Notes under the pieces: generated by a model
The model's database searches: none
Seen by the model: only the letters and a program-made list of their open reading frames with translations
What the model was told of the DNA's origin: nothing
Part shown: one piece after another, positions 17,378-27,706 of the stretch
How positions within the stretch are numbered: the first letter of the stretch is position 1
Layout: each line of letters starts with the position of its first letter
From: JBCCTX01 sp964468435
Lineage (GTDB): Bacteria; Bacteroidota; Bacteroidia; J057
DNA length: 64,000 bases
Assembly: GCA_964468435.1 (NCBI GenBank)
Contig: CAYXVE010000021.1
Location: forward strand, 1 to 64,000
Reading direction: 5' to 3'
Program-made: the position numbers and the translations under genes

Positions 17378-20300
17378 ATGAAAAAAATCACTTGTCTGGT
17401 CTTACTCATGACCATGTCAGTATCTATCGCAGTAGCGCAGGATGTAGGATCCCTTCTCAGATTCCCGGCTCTGAGTGCGGATGGTTCACAACTAGCATTT
17501 TCTTATCAGGGAGATATCTGGATGGTAGCTTCTGACGGTGGAGTTGCCCGGAGATTGACTATACACGAGAGTTATGAAAGCCATCCACAGTGGGATAATA
17601 CTGGAGACATGCTTGTGTTTCAGGGTAACCGTTGGGGTAATGATGATATCTATCTCATCAATGCACAAGGGGGAAGGCCTCAAAGGCTGACATATCGCTC
17701 AACCGGAGATGTTTCGGCACAGTGGGGAAAAGACGGAATTATATACTTCAACACAAACAGAAACTTCCGGGAAGTAGAGCGAGAACCAGAAGTGTATCAG
17801 GTAGCAGTTACAGGGGGTGCACCTACAAGGGCACTGGATGCATTGGGATATAATCCTATTCCATCACCCAATGGAAGATTTATTGCATTACAAAGAGGAC
17901 ATTGTCGTATTACCCGGGAAGCGTACCGGGGGCCGGCCAACAGGGATATCTGGTTGTACGATACTCAGCAGGATCGCTATATACAACTTACAGACTTTGA
18001 CGGCCAGGATATATATCCGCAGTGGGGAGATGATCATACCCTGTATATGTTAAGTGCTCGCAATAGCAGATACAATATATATAGATTAACGCTCAATAGT
18101 GATGGTGAACCAGAGAGCGAAACCGAAGCCATTACAGACTATGAAAACGAGGGGATCCGATACTATGATGTGAGTGCAGACGGAGAACTGATCGTGTTTG
18201 AAAAAGGCACTGATATCTGGACCATGTCTACGACTCCTCCTGCAAAACCTGTAAAACTAGAAATAGATATAACCCAAGATTATCGCTTTGATCCCATTGA
18301 ACATAAGACATATACAGACCAGGCCACAGCATTCAGCTTATCTCCTAATGAAAAATACCTGGCATTTGTAGTGAGAGGGGAAATTTTTATTACTCAAAAT
18401 GACAAAGATAAAAGCCGTGCTATTCAGATTACAGATCATATAGCTCATGACAGGCAAGTTGCCTGGCTCAGTGATACTGTATTGGTATTTATATCTGACA
18501 GGGATGGAGACTTTGGTATTTATAAGGTCCAGTCAACTGATGAAAAGGAATCGGACCTGTTCAAAACCTTTAAACGGGAAACTCAAAAGATACTGGATAC
18601 AGATGAAGAAGAAATGATGATTGAGTTATCTCCTGACAGAGAGAAGATTGCCATTCAACAGGGAAGAGGTAAGCTGGTCGTTGCAAATATTGATTCTATG
18701 GGTACCATAACAGATCAGCGCACGCTGCTCGATGGATGGGATAGTCCTGGGGGATTGTCTTGGAGTCCGGATAGTCGCTGGTTAGCTTATTCACTTAGCG
18801 ATCTGGATTTCAACAGTGAGATCTTCATTCACGCTGTGGATGATAGTCAACCTCCTGTCAATATTTCTTATCATCCCCGCTCGGATCAGTCTCCCATATG
18901 GAGCCGTGATGGAAGCAAACTGGGATTTTTGTCTATTCGAAATAACGGGGACACCGATGTTTGGTTTGTCTGGCTCCGAAAAGAAGATTGGGAAAAAACA
19001 AAATCTGACTGGGAGGAAGAACCAGAAGATAACGGGGAAAAGAAGGATACTGTGGATAAAGAAGAAGGTATCAAAAAGATCGAAATCGACTTCAAAGATA
19101 TTCATGAACGTCTGGTACAGGTTACCAGCCTACCGGGAAATGAGGGGAATCTGGTTATATCGGCTGATGGGGAGACATTTTTTTTTACAACCAACCAGCG
19201 TGGAAGAACCAGTGGAGGAGGTGATCCAGAATTGAAGCGTGTAAAATGGGATGGTTCAGAAATGAAAACCCTAATCCCCAAAGCACGTGTCAGTGGGTTG
19301 ACATTGGATACCCGAGGAAACTATTTTTATATGCTACAAAATCGGGGTTCGCTGGGTAAACTCGCTGTCGAAGGAGGGGGAGCTAAAGGATTGCCATTCA
19401 AAGCCAAAATGGATATCCATCATGAGGCTGAACGCAGGCAAATCTTTGACGAAGCTTGGCGCACACTCAGAGATGGATTTTATGATCCAAACTTCCACGG
19501 ACGAGACTGGAAAGCGCTTCGGGAAAAATATGAACCCCTTGCCCTTTCTGCTTCTACGACTCAGGATTTCCGGGATATGTTTAATGAAATGCTTGGGCAG
19601 GTAAATGCCAGTCATATGGGGATGTATGGTCAGGATCCAGAGGAAACCCAGGAAGAGCGCAGCGGACTGATCGGAGTAGAGGTAAAGCCGCACGAACAGG
19701 GACTGGAGATAACAAGTATTGTACCTGGATCACCAGTAGATAAGACTGAATCCAAACTATCAATAGGAGAGGTAATACTGACAGTGAACGGAGAAAGCAC
19801 GCAAGGAAAAAATCTCTATCAGTTACTAGAAGGTATGGTAGATGAAAGGACACTTTTGGAAGTAGAGGACACTAAAGGAAATACTCGCGAGGTAATCATC
19901 CGACCCACGGGTTCATTGGTCTCGGAGCAATATGATGCCTGGGTAGACAAACGAAAAGAACTCACAGATAAATATTCGGGAGGCAGACTAGGATATATTC
20001 ACATTCAAGGTATGAACTGGCCTAGTTTTGAGCGGTTTGAACGAGAGTTGATGGCAAGCGGTTATGGAAAAGAAGGTATAGTGATTGATGTTCGCTTCAA
20101 TGGAGGAGGCTGGACAACAGATATGCTTATGGCTGTGCTAAATGTAGATCAGCATGCATACACAGTTCCACGAGGAGCAGCTCAGGACCTTGAGAAAGAG
20201 CATCCCAAATTCAGAGACCACTATCCCTTTGGTGAAAGGCTGCCTTTATCTTCATGGCATGGTCCCTCTATCGCCTTATGCAATGAAGCGAGTTATTCCA

Positions 20301-20617
20301 ATGCAGAGATATTTTCTCATGCATACAAGACCCTGGGTATAGGAAAACTAGTGGGTAAACCTACTTTTGGAGCAGTGATATCGACAGGTGGTAGAGGTCT
20401 GATCGATGGGTCTTATGTGAGGTTACCCTTCCGGGGTTGGTATGTCAAAGCAACAGGCGAGAATATGGAACATGGCCCTGCGGTTCCAGATTATATCGTG
20501 AGCGACCAGCCTGATAGCAAAGCCGAAGGAGAAGATCCCCAATTGGAGAAAGCCGTAGATATTCTGTTAGAACAGATCGACGGAACCTCTGAAATCCAGC
20601 AGGGAGGAAGGAAATAA
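17378..20617 (+). CDS. Tricorn protease homologue, S41 peptidase
   Basis: A large self-compartmentalising serine protease that trims peptides; here it has a signal peptide (cut near AVAQ, residue 20), so it probably acts in the periplasm. In 1079 residues: two beta-propellers (about 25-330 and 330-620, with PD40-type repeats such as SPNGRFIA and SPDSRWLAY), the tricorn C1 domain, a PDZ domain (about 740-835, SIVPGSPVDK) and the S41 core. The Ser-His pair is seen in NASHMG and the nucleophile region in EASYSNAEIFS. A charged insertion (about 530-570, EEEPEDNGEKKD) is unusual. A strong terminator follows. Confidence 0.93.
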   Translation: MKKITCLVLLMTMSVSIAVAQDVGSLLRFPALSADGSQLAFSYQGDIWMVASDGGVARRLTIHESYESHPQWDNTGDMLVFQGNRWGNDDIYLINAQGGRPQRLTYRSTGDVSAQWGKDGIIYFNTNRNFREVEREPEVYQVAVTGGAPTRALDALGYNPIPSPNGRFIALQRGHCRITREAYRGPANRDIWLYDTQQDRYIQLTDFDGQDIYPQWGDDHTLYMLSARNSRYNIYRLTLNSDGEPESETEAITDYENEGIRYYDVSADGELIVFEKGTDIWTMSTTPPAKPVKLEIDITQDYRFDPIEHKTYTDQATAFSLSPNEKYLAFVVRGEIFITQNDKDKSRAIQITDHIAHDRQVAWLSDTVLVFISDRDGDFGIYKVQSTDEKESDLFKTFKRETQKILDTDEEEMMIELSPDREKIAIQQGRGKLVVANIDSMGTITDQRTLLDGWDSPGGLSWSPDSRWLAYSLSDLDFNSEIFIHAVDDSQPPVNISYHPRSDQSPIWSRDGSKLGFLSIRNNGDTDVWFVWLRKEDWEKTKSDWEEEPEDNGEKKDTVDKEEGIKKIEIDFKDIHERLVQVTSLPGNEGNLVISADGETFFFTTNQRGRTSGGGDPELKRVKWDGSEMKTLIPKARVSGLTLDTRGNYFYMLQNRGSLGKLAVEGGGAKGLPFKAKMDIHHEAERRQIFDEAWRTLRDGFYDPNFHGRDWKALREKYEPLALSASTTQDFRDMFNEMLGQVNASHMGMYGQDPEETQEERSGLIGVEVKPHEQGLEITSIVPGSPVDKTESKLSIGEVILTVNGESTQGKNLYQLLEGMVDERTLLEVEDTKGNTREVIIRPTGSLVSEQYDAWVDKRKELTDKYSGGRLGYIHIQGMNWPSFERFERELMASGYGKEGIVIDVRFNGGGWTTDMLMAVLNVDQHAYTVPRGAAQDLEKEHPKFRDHYPFGERLPLSSWHGPSIALCNEASYSNAEIFSHAYKTLGIGKLVGKPTFGAVISTGGRGLIDGSYVRLPFRGWYVKATGENMEHGPAVPDYIVSDQPDSKAEGEDPQLEKAVDILLEQIDGTSEIQQGGRK

Positions 20618-20635
20618 AGGCTAAATTTCTTATAT

Positions 20636-20673
20636 TTTAGGGTGCTGAGATGATCCAGCACCCTAAATTTTTT
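20636..20673 (+). terminator. Strong rho-independent terminator of the tricorn gene
   Basis: A perfect 12-bp stem (20636-20647 with 20656-20667) with an 8-nt loop, then six T. It lies 19 bases after the stop. An ATG at 20650 in its loop is in frame with the next gene but would be a poor start. Confidence 0.9.
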
Positions 20674-20685
20674 AGTCTAAGTTCT

Positions 20686-22320
20686 ATGACACCAAGGCAT
20701 CGCATTCTATTCAGATCTCTGATTTTGTTGTTATTTACCCAATGCCAGCAGCTTCCCGAAACATTACAGATAGTCCATAAGGGTCAAAATCTGCAGGCCA
20801 AACTCACTGGCCCCAATTGGAAGCATATACCAGGAGAGTTGATAGGTTCAGGTATCGCCCATGTAGCATTTATCAATCGCTATGTGCAGGATGCCCCATT
20901 TCACATGAAAGTCACACTTTCACTAGATACATTGAATGCCAGCACAGCATTGGTATGGATCTTTGGCAATCATTTTGGCTTTGATTCTAATGCACAGGGT
21001 GAAGCCAACAAATACCGGTTATTTTTATATAGCCCCTTGTTGCCGGAAGTACGTTATTTGGACCATGCTGTAGATTACCTTCGACCCGGAGAGCCCTTTG
21101 ACTTTGAACTATACCGGAATACAGATTCGATGTTTGTAGAAATTAATCAGAAACCTGTAACCTCATTCCCCCTGAAAGAACTCGCTGGTCCACTCAACGG
21201 AAGGATCGGTCTTAGACCCTGGCGCAATGTCATGAGGGTCTATGACTGGAGCTTTGAAGGTAACACATATGCACCTCCTGAGTTGGATTATATTTTCGAA
21301 TCTGGTAAAGAAGGTTATGAGGTATATGCAATACCTGCATTGATCAAGACAGAGGATCATACGTTACTGGCATTCTGTGAGGGAAGAAAAGGAGCCTGGT
21401 ACAACGATGCAGGAGATATTGATCTGGTGATGAAGCGCTCAGAAGATGGCGGTAATACCTGGTCACCGCTGGAAGTAGTACTGGACGATGGACCACATTC
21501 CTGTCAGAATCCCGTTCCTATCTACGATCCAATACGTAAAAGAGTCGTATTAATCAGCACCAGAAAGAGTGCCCATGATATTTATACAAAAGTACTGGAA
21601 GGTGTTGGAGATGAGGCTATCCAGATCAGAGTCATATATGCAGACCCTAACGGTCGGGGATGGACAGCACTGAAGGATATTACGGAACAGGTCAAACCCG
21701 ACAGTATGAATTGGTATGCTACAGGTCCAGGATCGGGATTATTAATGGAGTCTTCTCGTTTTCCAGGCAGAATGGTGATCGCCTGCAATCATACCATTCA
21801 GGGTGATCAGCAATATCGGGCACACGTTATGTATTCGAATGATGGGGGTGAAACCTGGTATATAGGGGGGAGAATACCTGGGGACGGACTGAATGAAGGT
21901 GAGGTCGCCGAAATAGAAGGTGGTAGGCTGTATATCAATATTAGAAATTATGACATAACCCATCATGCCCGTCGCGTATCCCACAGCGACGATGGGGGAA
22001 TCAGCTGGACTCATGCGGAATTTGACCTGGAACTGGTAGAACCCAGAGCACAAGCCAGTGTACAGACCCTTGAAATGAAAGGAAAAAAAATCCTGGCATT
22101 TTCAAATCCCGATCATCCCTATTTTCGACAAAATATGACTTTGAAAATTAGTTATGATGGAGGAGGAAGCTGGCAAAAAGAAACAGTCATTCATCCTGGT
22201 CCCAGCGCCAATTCAGACATAGTCCAGCTCACGGATAGTACTGTGGGGGTGCTCTTTCAGGCAGGACGTTTTACCTATACCGATGGGGTTGTGTTTACAG
22301 ATATTACAAAATACCCATAA
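20686..22320 (+). CDS. Sialidase-like BNR-repeat protein (GH33 type)
   Basis: 544 residues with a hydrophobic N-terminus (RSLILLLFTQCQQLP); the Cys may be a lipidation site, although Gln at -1 is not a classic lipobox. A lectin-like domain (about 30-200) precedes a six-bladed sialidase propeller. The FRIP-like motif is YAIPALI, and Asp-boxes are visible as SEDGGNTW, SNDGGETW, SDDGGISW and SYDGGGSW. It probably releases sialic acid or related sugars outside the cell or in the periplasm; specificity is not certain. I chose the ATG at 20686 because the earlier in-frame one (20650) is inside the terminator. Confidence 0.88.
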   Translation: MTPRHRILFRSLILLLFTQCQQLPETLQIVHKGQNLQAKLTGPNWKHIPGELIGSGIAHVAFINRYVQDAPFHMKVTLSLDTLNASTALVWIFGNHFGFDSNAQGEANKYRLFLYSPLLPEVRYLDHAVDYLRPGEPFDFELYRNTDSMFVEINQKPVTSFPLKELAGPLNGRIGLRPWRNVMRVYDWSFEGNTYAPPELDYIFESGKEGYEVYAIPALIKTEDHTLLAFCEGRKGAWYNDAGDIDLVMKRSEDGGNTWSPLEVVLDDGPHSCQNPVPIYDPIRKRVVLISTRKSAHDIYTKVLEGVGDEAIQIRVIYADPNGRGWTALKDITEQVKPDSMNWYATGPGSGLLMESSRFPGRMVIACNHTIQGDQQYRAHVMYSNDGGETWYIGGRIPGDGLNEGEVAEIEGGRLYINIRNYDITHHARRVSHSDDGGISWTHAEFDLELVEPRAQASVQTLEMKGKKILAFSNPDHPYFRQNMTLKISYDGGGSWQKETVIHPGPSANSDIVQLTDSTVGVLFQAGRFTYTDGVVFTDITKYP

Positions 22321-22555
22321 GTGAAGATTTACATAGATTAAGAGAAAAGAATTAATCATAAGAAAACCCAATTATCCCATATTATCCAAACACTCAATAC
22401 TCTGTAATCAAATAGCTTTAATAAATTTGTGTAGGAAGCACCATGTACGGGGACTGTGGGTATTTGGTTCGGTTTTGATATTCCTACAAACGTAGTTAGG
22501 TTGTTTTTCCTTTTTTAAAAAGGATTAATGTTATTACTCCATCATATCATGCGCC

Positions 22556-22750
22556 TTACATCCTAATGAGAAGACTTTCTGCAGCTTCCGCTACCTTGAT
22601 TTGCATAATTTTATCTCCAAAGAGCAAATCCGGCAACACACATATTTTTTGATAGCTTGAAAAGCTATTCATCAATGCATTTGACCATCCCTTAAACTCA
22701 TCGTCGAAGCATCCTCTCAGCACTGATGTGTCTGTATACACGGTTTGCAT
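22556..22750 (-). pseudogene. Truncated PIN-domain (VapC-like) gene
   Basis: 64 codons. The N-terminus, VYTDTSVLRGCFDDEFKGWSN..., closely resembles the first helix and strand of PIN-domain ribonucleases, including the catalytic Asp in DTSV. Intact members are about 140-160 residues, so only the first third to half remains, with no continuation found downstream. No VapB-like antitoxin is adjacent. The normal toxin activity should be lost. A short functional derivative is possible but unlikely. The flank 22321-22555 holds no gene I can recognise. Confidence 0.6.
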
Positions 22751-22789
22751 GAATCAAAGATGTAAAGAGAGTTTAAGATTGATAAATTT

Positions 22790-23557
22790 CTACTTGATCT
22801 CGACCTTCTCACCATCCTCAGGAATAAATACTTTGTCTATCAAATCATGTACGATCAATGCATGCTTCAGATCAGTCCTTGACGTTTGGCAGTGATTCAG
22901 AGCTTCCATGTGATTGGCAATGACTTTGCCGGGAGCATTCTCCACAAATTTAAGAATATCTTCTATCGTCATCAGGAGTGGTTTAAAAACATCTAGTTGT
23001 GCGGTTCCAGTGGCTACGACACTGATATCAGGTAAATATCCAGTGAGGACTTTTTCCACATCATCTGTGTAGATAGTATCAGAACTCAAATATATAGCTG
23101 GCTGGTTGGGAAGTGCGATATAAAATCCCATGACGTTACCCATTTGCTTTGCGGCAAATCCATATCCGTGTTTTGCTGGTATTCCCATGATTTTTCCGCT
23201 TAGAAAATCATCTCGCTTCCAGTAATTCATAGCCCGTATTACATGCAGCCCTTTTTTTTCAAATGCTTTCTGATCTTTTATGCTACAGTATACCGGAATA
23301 TCACGTTCTAGGAGAAATTTTTCCCCTTCCTTATCGATATGGTCGGGATGCTGGTGAGTGATCAGGCAATGGGTGACCAGCTCCAGTACTTCACGGCTGC
23401 ATTCTGGGATAGGAACTAGCGGATTTTTTTGAGCTTTGGCTCTGACCAGGGTAAAAGAGGACATCGAACCCACCTGCCCTAACATGGGATCTACTAATAT
23501 AAAATGGCCATTGGCTTCTATAACCATGGTTGCATTCCGGATGTGATGGATGATCAT
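22790..23557 (-). CDS. Metallo-beta-lactamase-fold hydrolase, UlaG-like
   Basis: 255 residues with a single MBL fold. The N-terminal strand (MIIHHIRNATMVIEANG, LVDPMLG) is typical of the UlaG/L-ascorbate-6-phosphate-lactonase-like group, and the metal motif is THQHPDHID. Further His and Asp ligands are at SSDTIY and ANHMEALNHC. There is no signal peptide, so it is cytoplasmic. The substrate is unknown. It is separated from the PIN remnant by 39 bases. Confidence 0.85.
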   Translation of the reverse strand: MIIHHIRNATMVIEANGHFILVDPMLGQVGSMSSFTLVRAKAQKNPLVPIPECSREVLELVTHCLITHQHPDHIDKEGEKFLLERDIPVYCSIKDQKAFEKKGLHVIRAMNYWKRDDFLSGKIMGIPAKHGYGFAAKQMGNVMGFYIALPNQPAIYLSSDTIYTDDVEKVLTGYLPDISVVATGTAQLDVFKPLLMTIEDILKFVENAPGKVIANHMEALNHCQTSRTDLKHALIVHDLIDKVFIPEDGEKVEIK

Positions 23558-23709
23558 GATGGCATACTTTTATCCTGAATGATTTACAAGTAAACAATTC
23601 CTTAGATAAAATGGATAACAATGAGTCAATTTCTGAATATTGCTGTTTACAGAGGCTAATTCCTTTATAAAAATACCCAATTGATTATAATGTACCCAGT
23701 AAATAACTC

Positions 23710-25911
23710 TCAATTCAGCCAATAAGACACTTTCGCTATCAGCTGACGATTCTTTGTCCGAAGTCTATCGGGATAGGAATTGTCGGTGTAGACAATAAAC
23801 AGATCCGATACAGGTGCAAAACGCCACTGAAAGCGCATGTTGACATTCATATTTTTGATCTGGTTGTTATATTGGAGAAAGGTTGTGAGGAACAAATTAT
23901 CGGTAAAGGTAATATCCAATCTGGGACCAATCAGCACTAGGTCAGCATCATCGAAAGGATCGGGAAGCATGATTTTATTGTAGGAAGCCACCATCGCCAG
24001 ACTTCCATATGGCTGCACTCGGTAGTTGATCGTCCCATTGAGGGCAAAGCGCTTACCGTTGAAAAAACCACCATAGCGGGCATCTATATCGTAGTTGAAA
24101 AGCTTACGCGCGTCCGACTTGTAGATCAAAGCTAATTCGTTCCAGGTATATTCACTGCCTGTAGCCAGGGTATCACCATCTGTATTGGTAGGGTCGAATG
24201 AGTCCAGTAGTTTGACGAAACCATTTTCATATTCTGCGGTAAATGAACTTCTGTTAAGCCACTGAAAGGTGTAGCCGAGTTCAACTTCCCGGTCAGTCAG
24301 GTTGAAATCGGTATCCAGGAAATGGGTCATCTCTACTGAGGGTCCGTGATTGGCTAGACTTGAATTGGCTGGATAAAAGCGATACTGCAGTGCGGGATTC
24401 ATCCGATGAAATCCTTTTCTACGAACGAAGCCGACTTCTGCCTGATAGTCATCCTGCACCCAGGCCTGATCCCAGGACACCGCCCAGATCTGGGTGGCAT
24501 ATTCTACCTGTGCAGACATGGCAAAGTCATTGGCCTGGCCTTCAGGTGTAAAGGCATGATGGTAAAAGACTTTACCCGTCCATTTGTTGTCGGCACTTGC
24601 CAGATTAAAGTCTACACCTGCTACCCGATTGAATTTGCTTCCCTGAAAAGTCGAATCGCTCTGGTCAGTCGTCCGCTCCCGGTTGACCATAAAGAAGCCC
24701 ACGTTAGAGCGGCTGAAAATCTTCTTCTGCAATACAGCTACGCTAAAATTATTGGCGGGTATGTCGCCGCGTTCGCCAGTCTGGATGTTCATCAGCCCCA
24801 GGCGCCAGTCGCTTCCGAGTTTGCCGCTGAGGCGGGCACCAGCCCGCACCGGGCTGTCCAGCCCGATGCGCCGGGAGAAAAACGGACGTATGCGCTCCGT
24901 ACCTAAACTGGCAAAAAGATCACTGTTTTCCAGAAAAAACTGCCTCCGCTCCGGAAAAAACAGCTCAAACCGATCCAGATTCGTCACCTGACGATCTACT
25001 TCTACTTGCGAAAAATCTGGATTCACAGTTAGGTCCAGGTTCATGGAGGTAGATAGGGTCACCTTGGCATCAAACCCTACATCACCAGTCATAAGGGCAT
25101 CGTTATCATCGGGATCTTCATAATCACGGGAAGCTCTTCCCGATATATAGGGGATCAGCGAAAAGCGTGTCCCAAGTTTAGGGGGTGGGCGGTCCCACAC
25201 AAGCGTACCAGTATAGGCCAAACTGGCTGATTGAAATTGTCTGGGCACAGGTGCCCAACTCGATTTTTCGTTTTGCTTCAAGTCCAGACGGCTGAAATTG
25301 ATGCCCCATTCTGTCACACCTTCCCGATACCGGATGCTCCTGAAGGGAATAGCAAATTCCGCAATCCATTTATCCTCATGATTGACGATTTCTGAATACC
25401 ATTTACAATCCCAATCCAGCGATACAAATCCCCCATTGGCTTGTAGTCCATCCCACTGTGCACCAGCAGCAGATATCCCAAAAGAAAAGCCATTAGTTTG
25501 ATCATTGTAAGTATCCATGAAGGTCAGAAAATTATCATTTAACCCAAATGAAAAATCCCTGCGAAGCGATTCTACCGGACGCTTTCCTTTTGTCGTATCA
25601 TGAGAAATGATCGCCATGTATATGTTTACATCGTCGTATGCGATCATGACCTCAGTCTGTGCACTGGCAAAGCCTGTATCAATAGGTAGTATTCGGTAAA
25701 AATCTTTGGCTCTTTCAGCCAATGACCATACTTCTTCATCAAGTACTCCATCAATTTTCATTTGTTCTTTTGTGTAGGCTGCATGGAGTTTGAATTGGTC
25801 GCGGTTGGGGGTCTGTTGACCTGACAGGGGATAGCAGGCAAAATACAGAAGCACACATGTAAGCCATGGCTGGATAGTGATAGTAGTGATAGTGGAATCA
25901 AGAATCTTCAT
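23710..25911 (-). CDS. DUF5916 protein: CBM9-like domain plus outer membrane barrel
   Basis: 733 residues with a hydrophobic leader ending near SGQQ. The N-terminal sugar-binding-like domain (about 35-235; DGVLDEEVWSLAER, then YDDVNIYMAI) is followed by the DUF5916 barrel region (about 240-733), with alternating strands and an aromatic-rich end. Such proteins are common in Bacteroidota, are predicted to sit in the outer membrane and have no firm function. The length is normal. Confidence 0.85.
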   Translation of the reverse strand: MKILDSTITTITIQPWLTCVLLYFACYPLSGQQTPNRDQFKLHAAYTKEQMKIDGVLDEEVWSLAERAKDFYRILPIDTGFASAQTEVMIAYDDVNIYMAIISHDTTKGKRPVESLRRDFSFGLNDNFLTFMDTYNDQTNGFSFGISAAGAQWDGLQANGGFVSLDWDCKWYSEIVNHEDKWIAEFAIPFRSIRYREGVTEWGINFSRLDLKQNEKSSWAPVPRQFQSASLAYTGTLVWDRPPPKLGTRFSLIPYISGRASRDYEDPDDNDALMTGDVGFDAKVTLSTSMNLDLTVNPDFSQVEVDRQVTNLDRFELFFPERRQFFLENSDLFASLGTERIRPFFSRRIGLDSPVRAGARLSGKLGSDWRLGLMNIQTGERGDIPANNFSVAVLQKKIFSRSNVGFFMVNRERTTDQSDSTFQGSKFNRVAGVDFNLASADNKWTGKVFYHHAFTPEGQANDFAMSAQVEYATQIWAVSWDQAWVQDDYQAEVGFVRRKGFHRMNPALQYRFYPANSSLANHGPSVEMTHFLDTDFNLTDREVELGYTFQWLNRSSFTAEYENGFVKLLDSFDPTNTDGDTLATGSEYTWNELALIYKSDARKLFNYDIDARYGGFFNGKRFALNGTINYRVQPYGSLAMVASYNKIMLPDPFDDADLVLIGPRLDITFTDNLFLTTFLQYNNQIKNMNVNMRFQWRFAPVSDLFIVYTDNSYPDRLRTKNRQLIAKVSYWLN

Positions 25912-26020
25912 AGAACAGTGTCAGGATTGTGGTGGGGGAGAAATATAAGGATATTATTTTATTGTTCTCGAAACAGATAATTTGTTACTTCATAATTCTT
26001 CAAACTTATCAATAACTCGT

Positions 26021-27703
26021 ATGAACCGATCACCTCTATTTTGTCTGGTTGTCTTTATTTCATTGATTTCAAACATCCACTCTCAGGTGCCTATCCATGA
26101 TTCGGGAGGTCCTCTGATGCCTGAACAGGCAGCATATGACGTTACCTACTACGATCTTACGCTACAGATCTTTCCAAATCAGAGGGCGATTGATGGAAAA
26201 CTTCAGATGGATGCCAAGATCGTACAACCGGTTGACCACATCGTAATGGATTTGGATACTACTTTTGAGATTAGTGCAATCAGTGAATGGGTAAATGGGG
26301 GGCAGATAGCGCGTCCCTTTGAGCGAAAAATTGGAAAAATCTGGATCGACATGACCCGGACCTTGCAGCCTGGGCAGCGATTTACAGTTGAAGTAGCTTA
26401 CAATGGCCAACCTAGAGAAGCACCTAATCCGCCATGGGATGGCGGGTTTACCTGGGATAAAACAGCAGATGGTTCTCATTGGATTGCTACTTCCTGCCAG
26501 AAACAGGGGGCCGATCTATGGTGGCCCAACAAGGATCATGTTTCAGATGAGCCGGATTCTGTAGGGTTACATATTCGTGTTCCACAGCCATTAATCGTTG
26601 CTTCTAACGGACGGCTGAGAAATCAGGAAGTTTACAGCGATGGAACACAGACCTTTCACTGGCATGTGTCTACTTCTATCAACAACTATAATGTAGCGTT
26701 GAATATAGCTCCTTACGAAGTGATCGAGGGAGAAATGAAAAGCATTGCCGGGGATATTTTCCCTGTATATTTCTGGGTTTTACCAGAGGATCTGGAAAAT
26801 GGTCAAAAACTATTCCCCCAAATACTGGATCATTTGCGTTTTTATGAAGAGACATTGGGTCCGTATCCTTTCCGTGCTGACAAATATGGGGTTGCGCAAA
26901 CTCCGCATTTGGGCATGGAGCATCAGACCATCATCGCTTATGGAGCTGATTTTGAAAACTCTTCCATGACAGGGGTTGACTGGGGCTATGATGACCTGCA
27001 TCATCACGAATTGGGGCATGAGTGGTGGGGAAATCTGGTAACCTGCACAGACTGGCGGGATGCATGGATTCATGAAGGATTTTGTACGTACATGCAGGGA
27101 TTATATGTAGAGGAAAATGAAGGTTGGGAGGGGCTAAAACGATTTATGGCGCGCAGTCGCTTCTTTAGTAATGCATTGCCCATTGCTCCACGGGAAACAA
27201 AATCTTCGGTAGATGCCTGGAAAGCACCCATATATCCCAAAGGTGCTTGGATTCTACACAGTCTACGGGCAGTGGTAGGAGATTCAGCCTTCTTTGAGAT
27301 CCTGCGACGTACGACTTATCCCGATCCGGATATGGAAAGTGTAACGGATGGCAGCCATACACGTTTTATAACTACAAATGAGTTCAAGCATACGGCAGAA
27401 GCGATAAGTGGGGAGGATTTGGATTGGTTTTTTGAGGTATATGTTCGTCAACCCGAGCTCCCCAAGCTAAACGCCGAGCGTAATGGCAATCAGCTTACCC
27501 TGTCATGGGACGTTCCTGAAAACCTGGACTTTCAAATGCCCCTGGAAATCCAGATCGGTGATGAAAAACAGCAGGTACTAGTGCCCAAGGAAGGTGTCAG
27601 CATGACGGTAGATGCGGAAAAATCCCTTTCGATTGATCCGGACTATCGAGTACTATTTGAGGCAGATAAAAATCTTAATTTGAAAGGTAAATCAAAAAAC
27701 TAG
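26021..27703 (+). CDS. M1 family zinc aminopeptidase
   Basis: 560 residues, exported (signal peptide MNRSPLFCLVVFISLISNIHS). The substrate-binding motif is GMEHQTI (GAMEN-like). The zinc site is HELGHEWWG, followed by the third ligand Glu in WIHEGFCTYMQ, so the enzyme looks active. It trims N-terminal amino acids from peptides, probably in the periplasm. I chose the ATG at 26021 because it gives a clean signal peptide; an in-frame start at 25982 adds 13 polar residues. The next gene starts 3 bases after its stop, so the two form an operon. Confidence 0.93.
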   Translation: MNRSPLFCLVVFISLISNIHSQVPIHDSGGPLMPEQAAYDVTYYDLTLQIFPNQRAIDGKLQMDAKIVQPVDHIVMDLDTTFEISAISEWVNGGQIARPFERKIGKIWIDMTRTLQPGQRFTVEVAYNGQPREAPNPPWDGGFTWDKTADGSHWIATSCQKQGADLWWPNKDHVSDEPDSVGLHIRVPQPLIVASNGRLRNQEVYSDGTQTFHWHVSTSINNYNVALNIAPYEVIEGEMKSIAGDIFPVYFWVLPEDLENGQKLFPQILDHLRFYEETLGPYPFRADKYGVAQTPHLGMEHQTIIAYGADFENSSMTGVDWGYDDLHHHELGHEWWGNLVTCTDWRDAWIHEGFCTYMQGLYVEENEGWEGLKRFMARSRFFSNALPIAPRETKSSVDAWKAPIYPKGAWILHSLRAVVGDSAFFEILRRTTYPDPDMESVTDGSHTRFITTNEFKHTAEAISGEDLDWFFEVYVRQPELPKLNAERNGNQLTLSWDVPENLDFQMPLEIQIGDEKQQVLVPKEGVSMTVDAEKSLSIDPDYRVLFEADKNLNLKGKSKN

Positions 27704-27706
27704 CTT

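Noticed and set aside
20650..20685. Earlier in-frame ATG of the sialidase gene
   Set aside because: It lies in the loop of a strong terminator, and the added residues do not fit a signal peptide.
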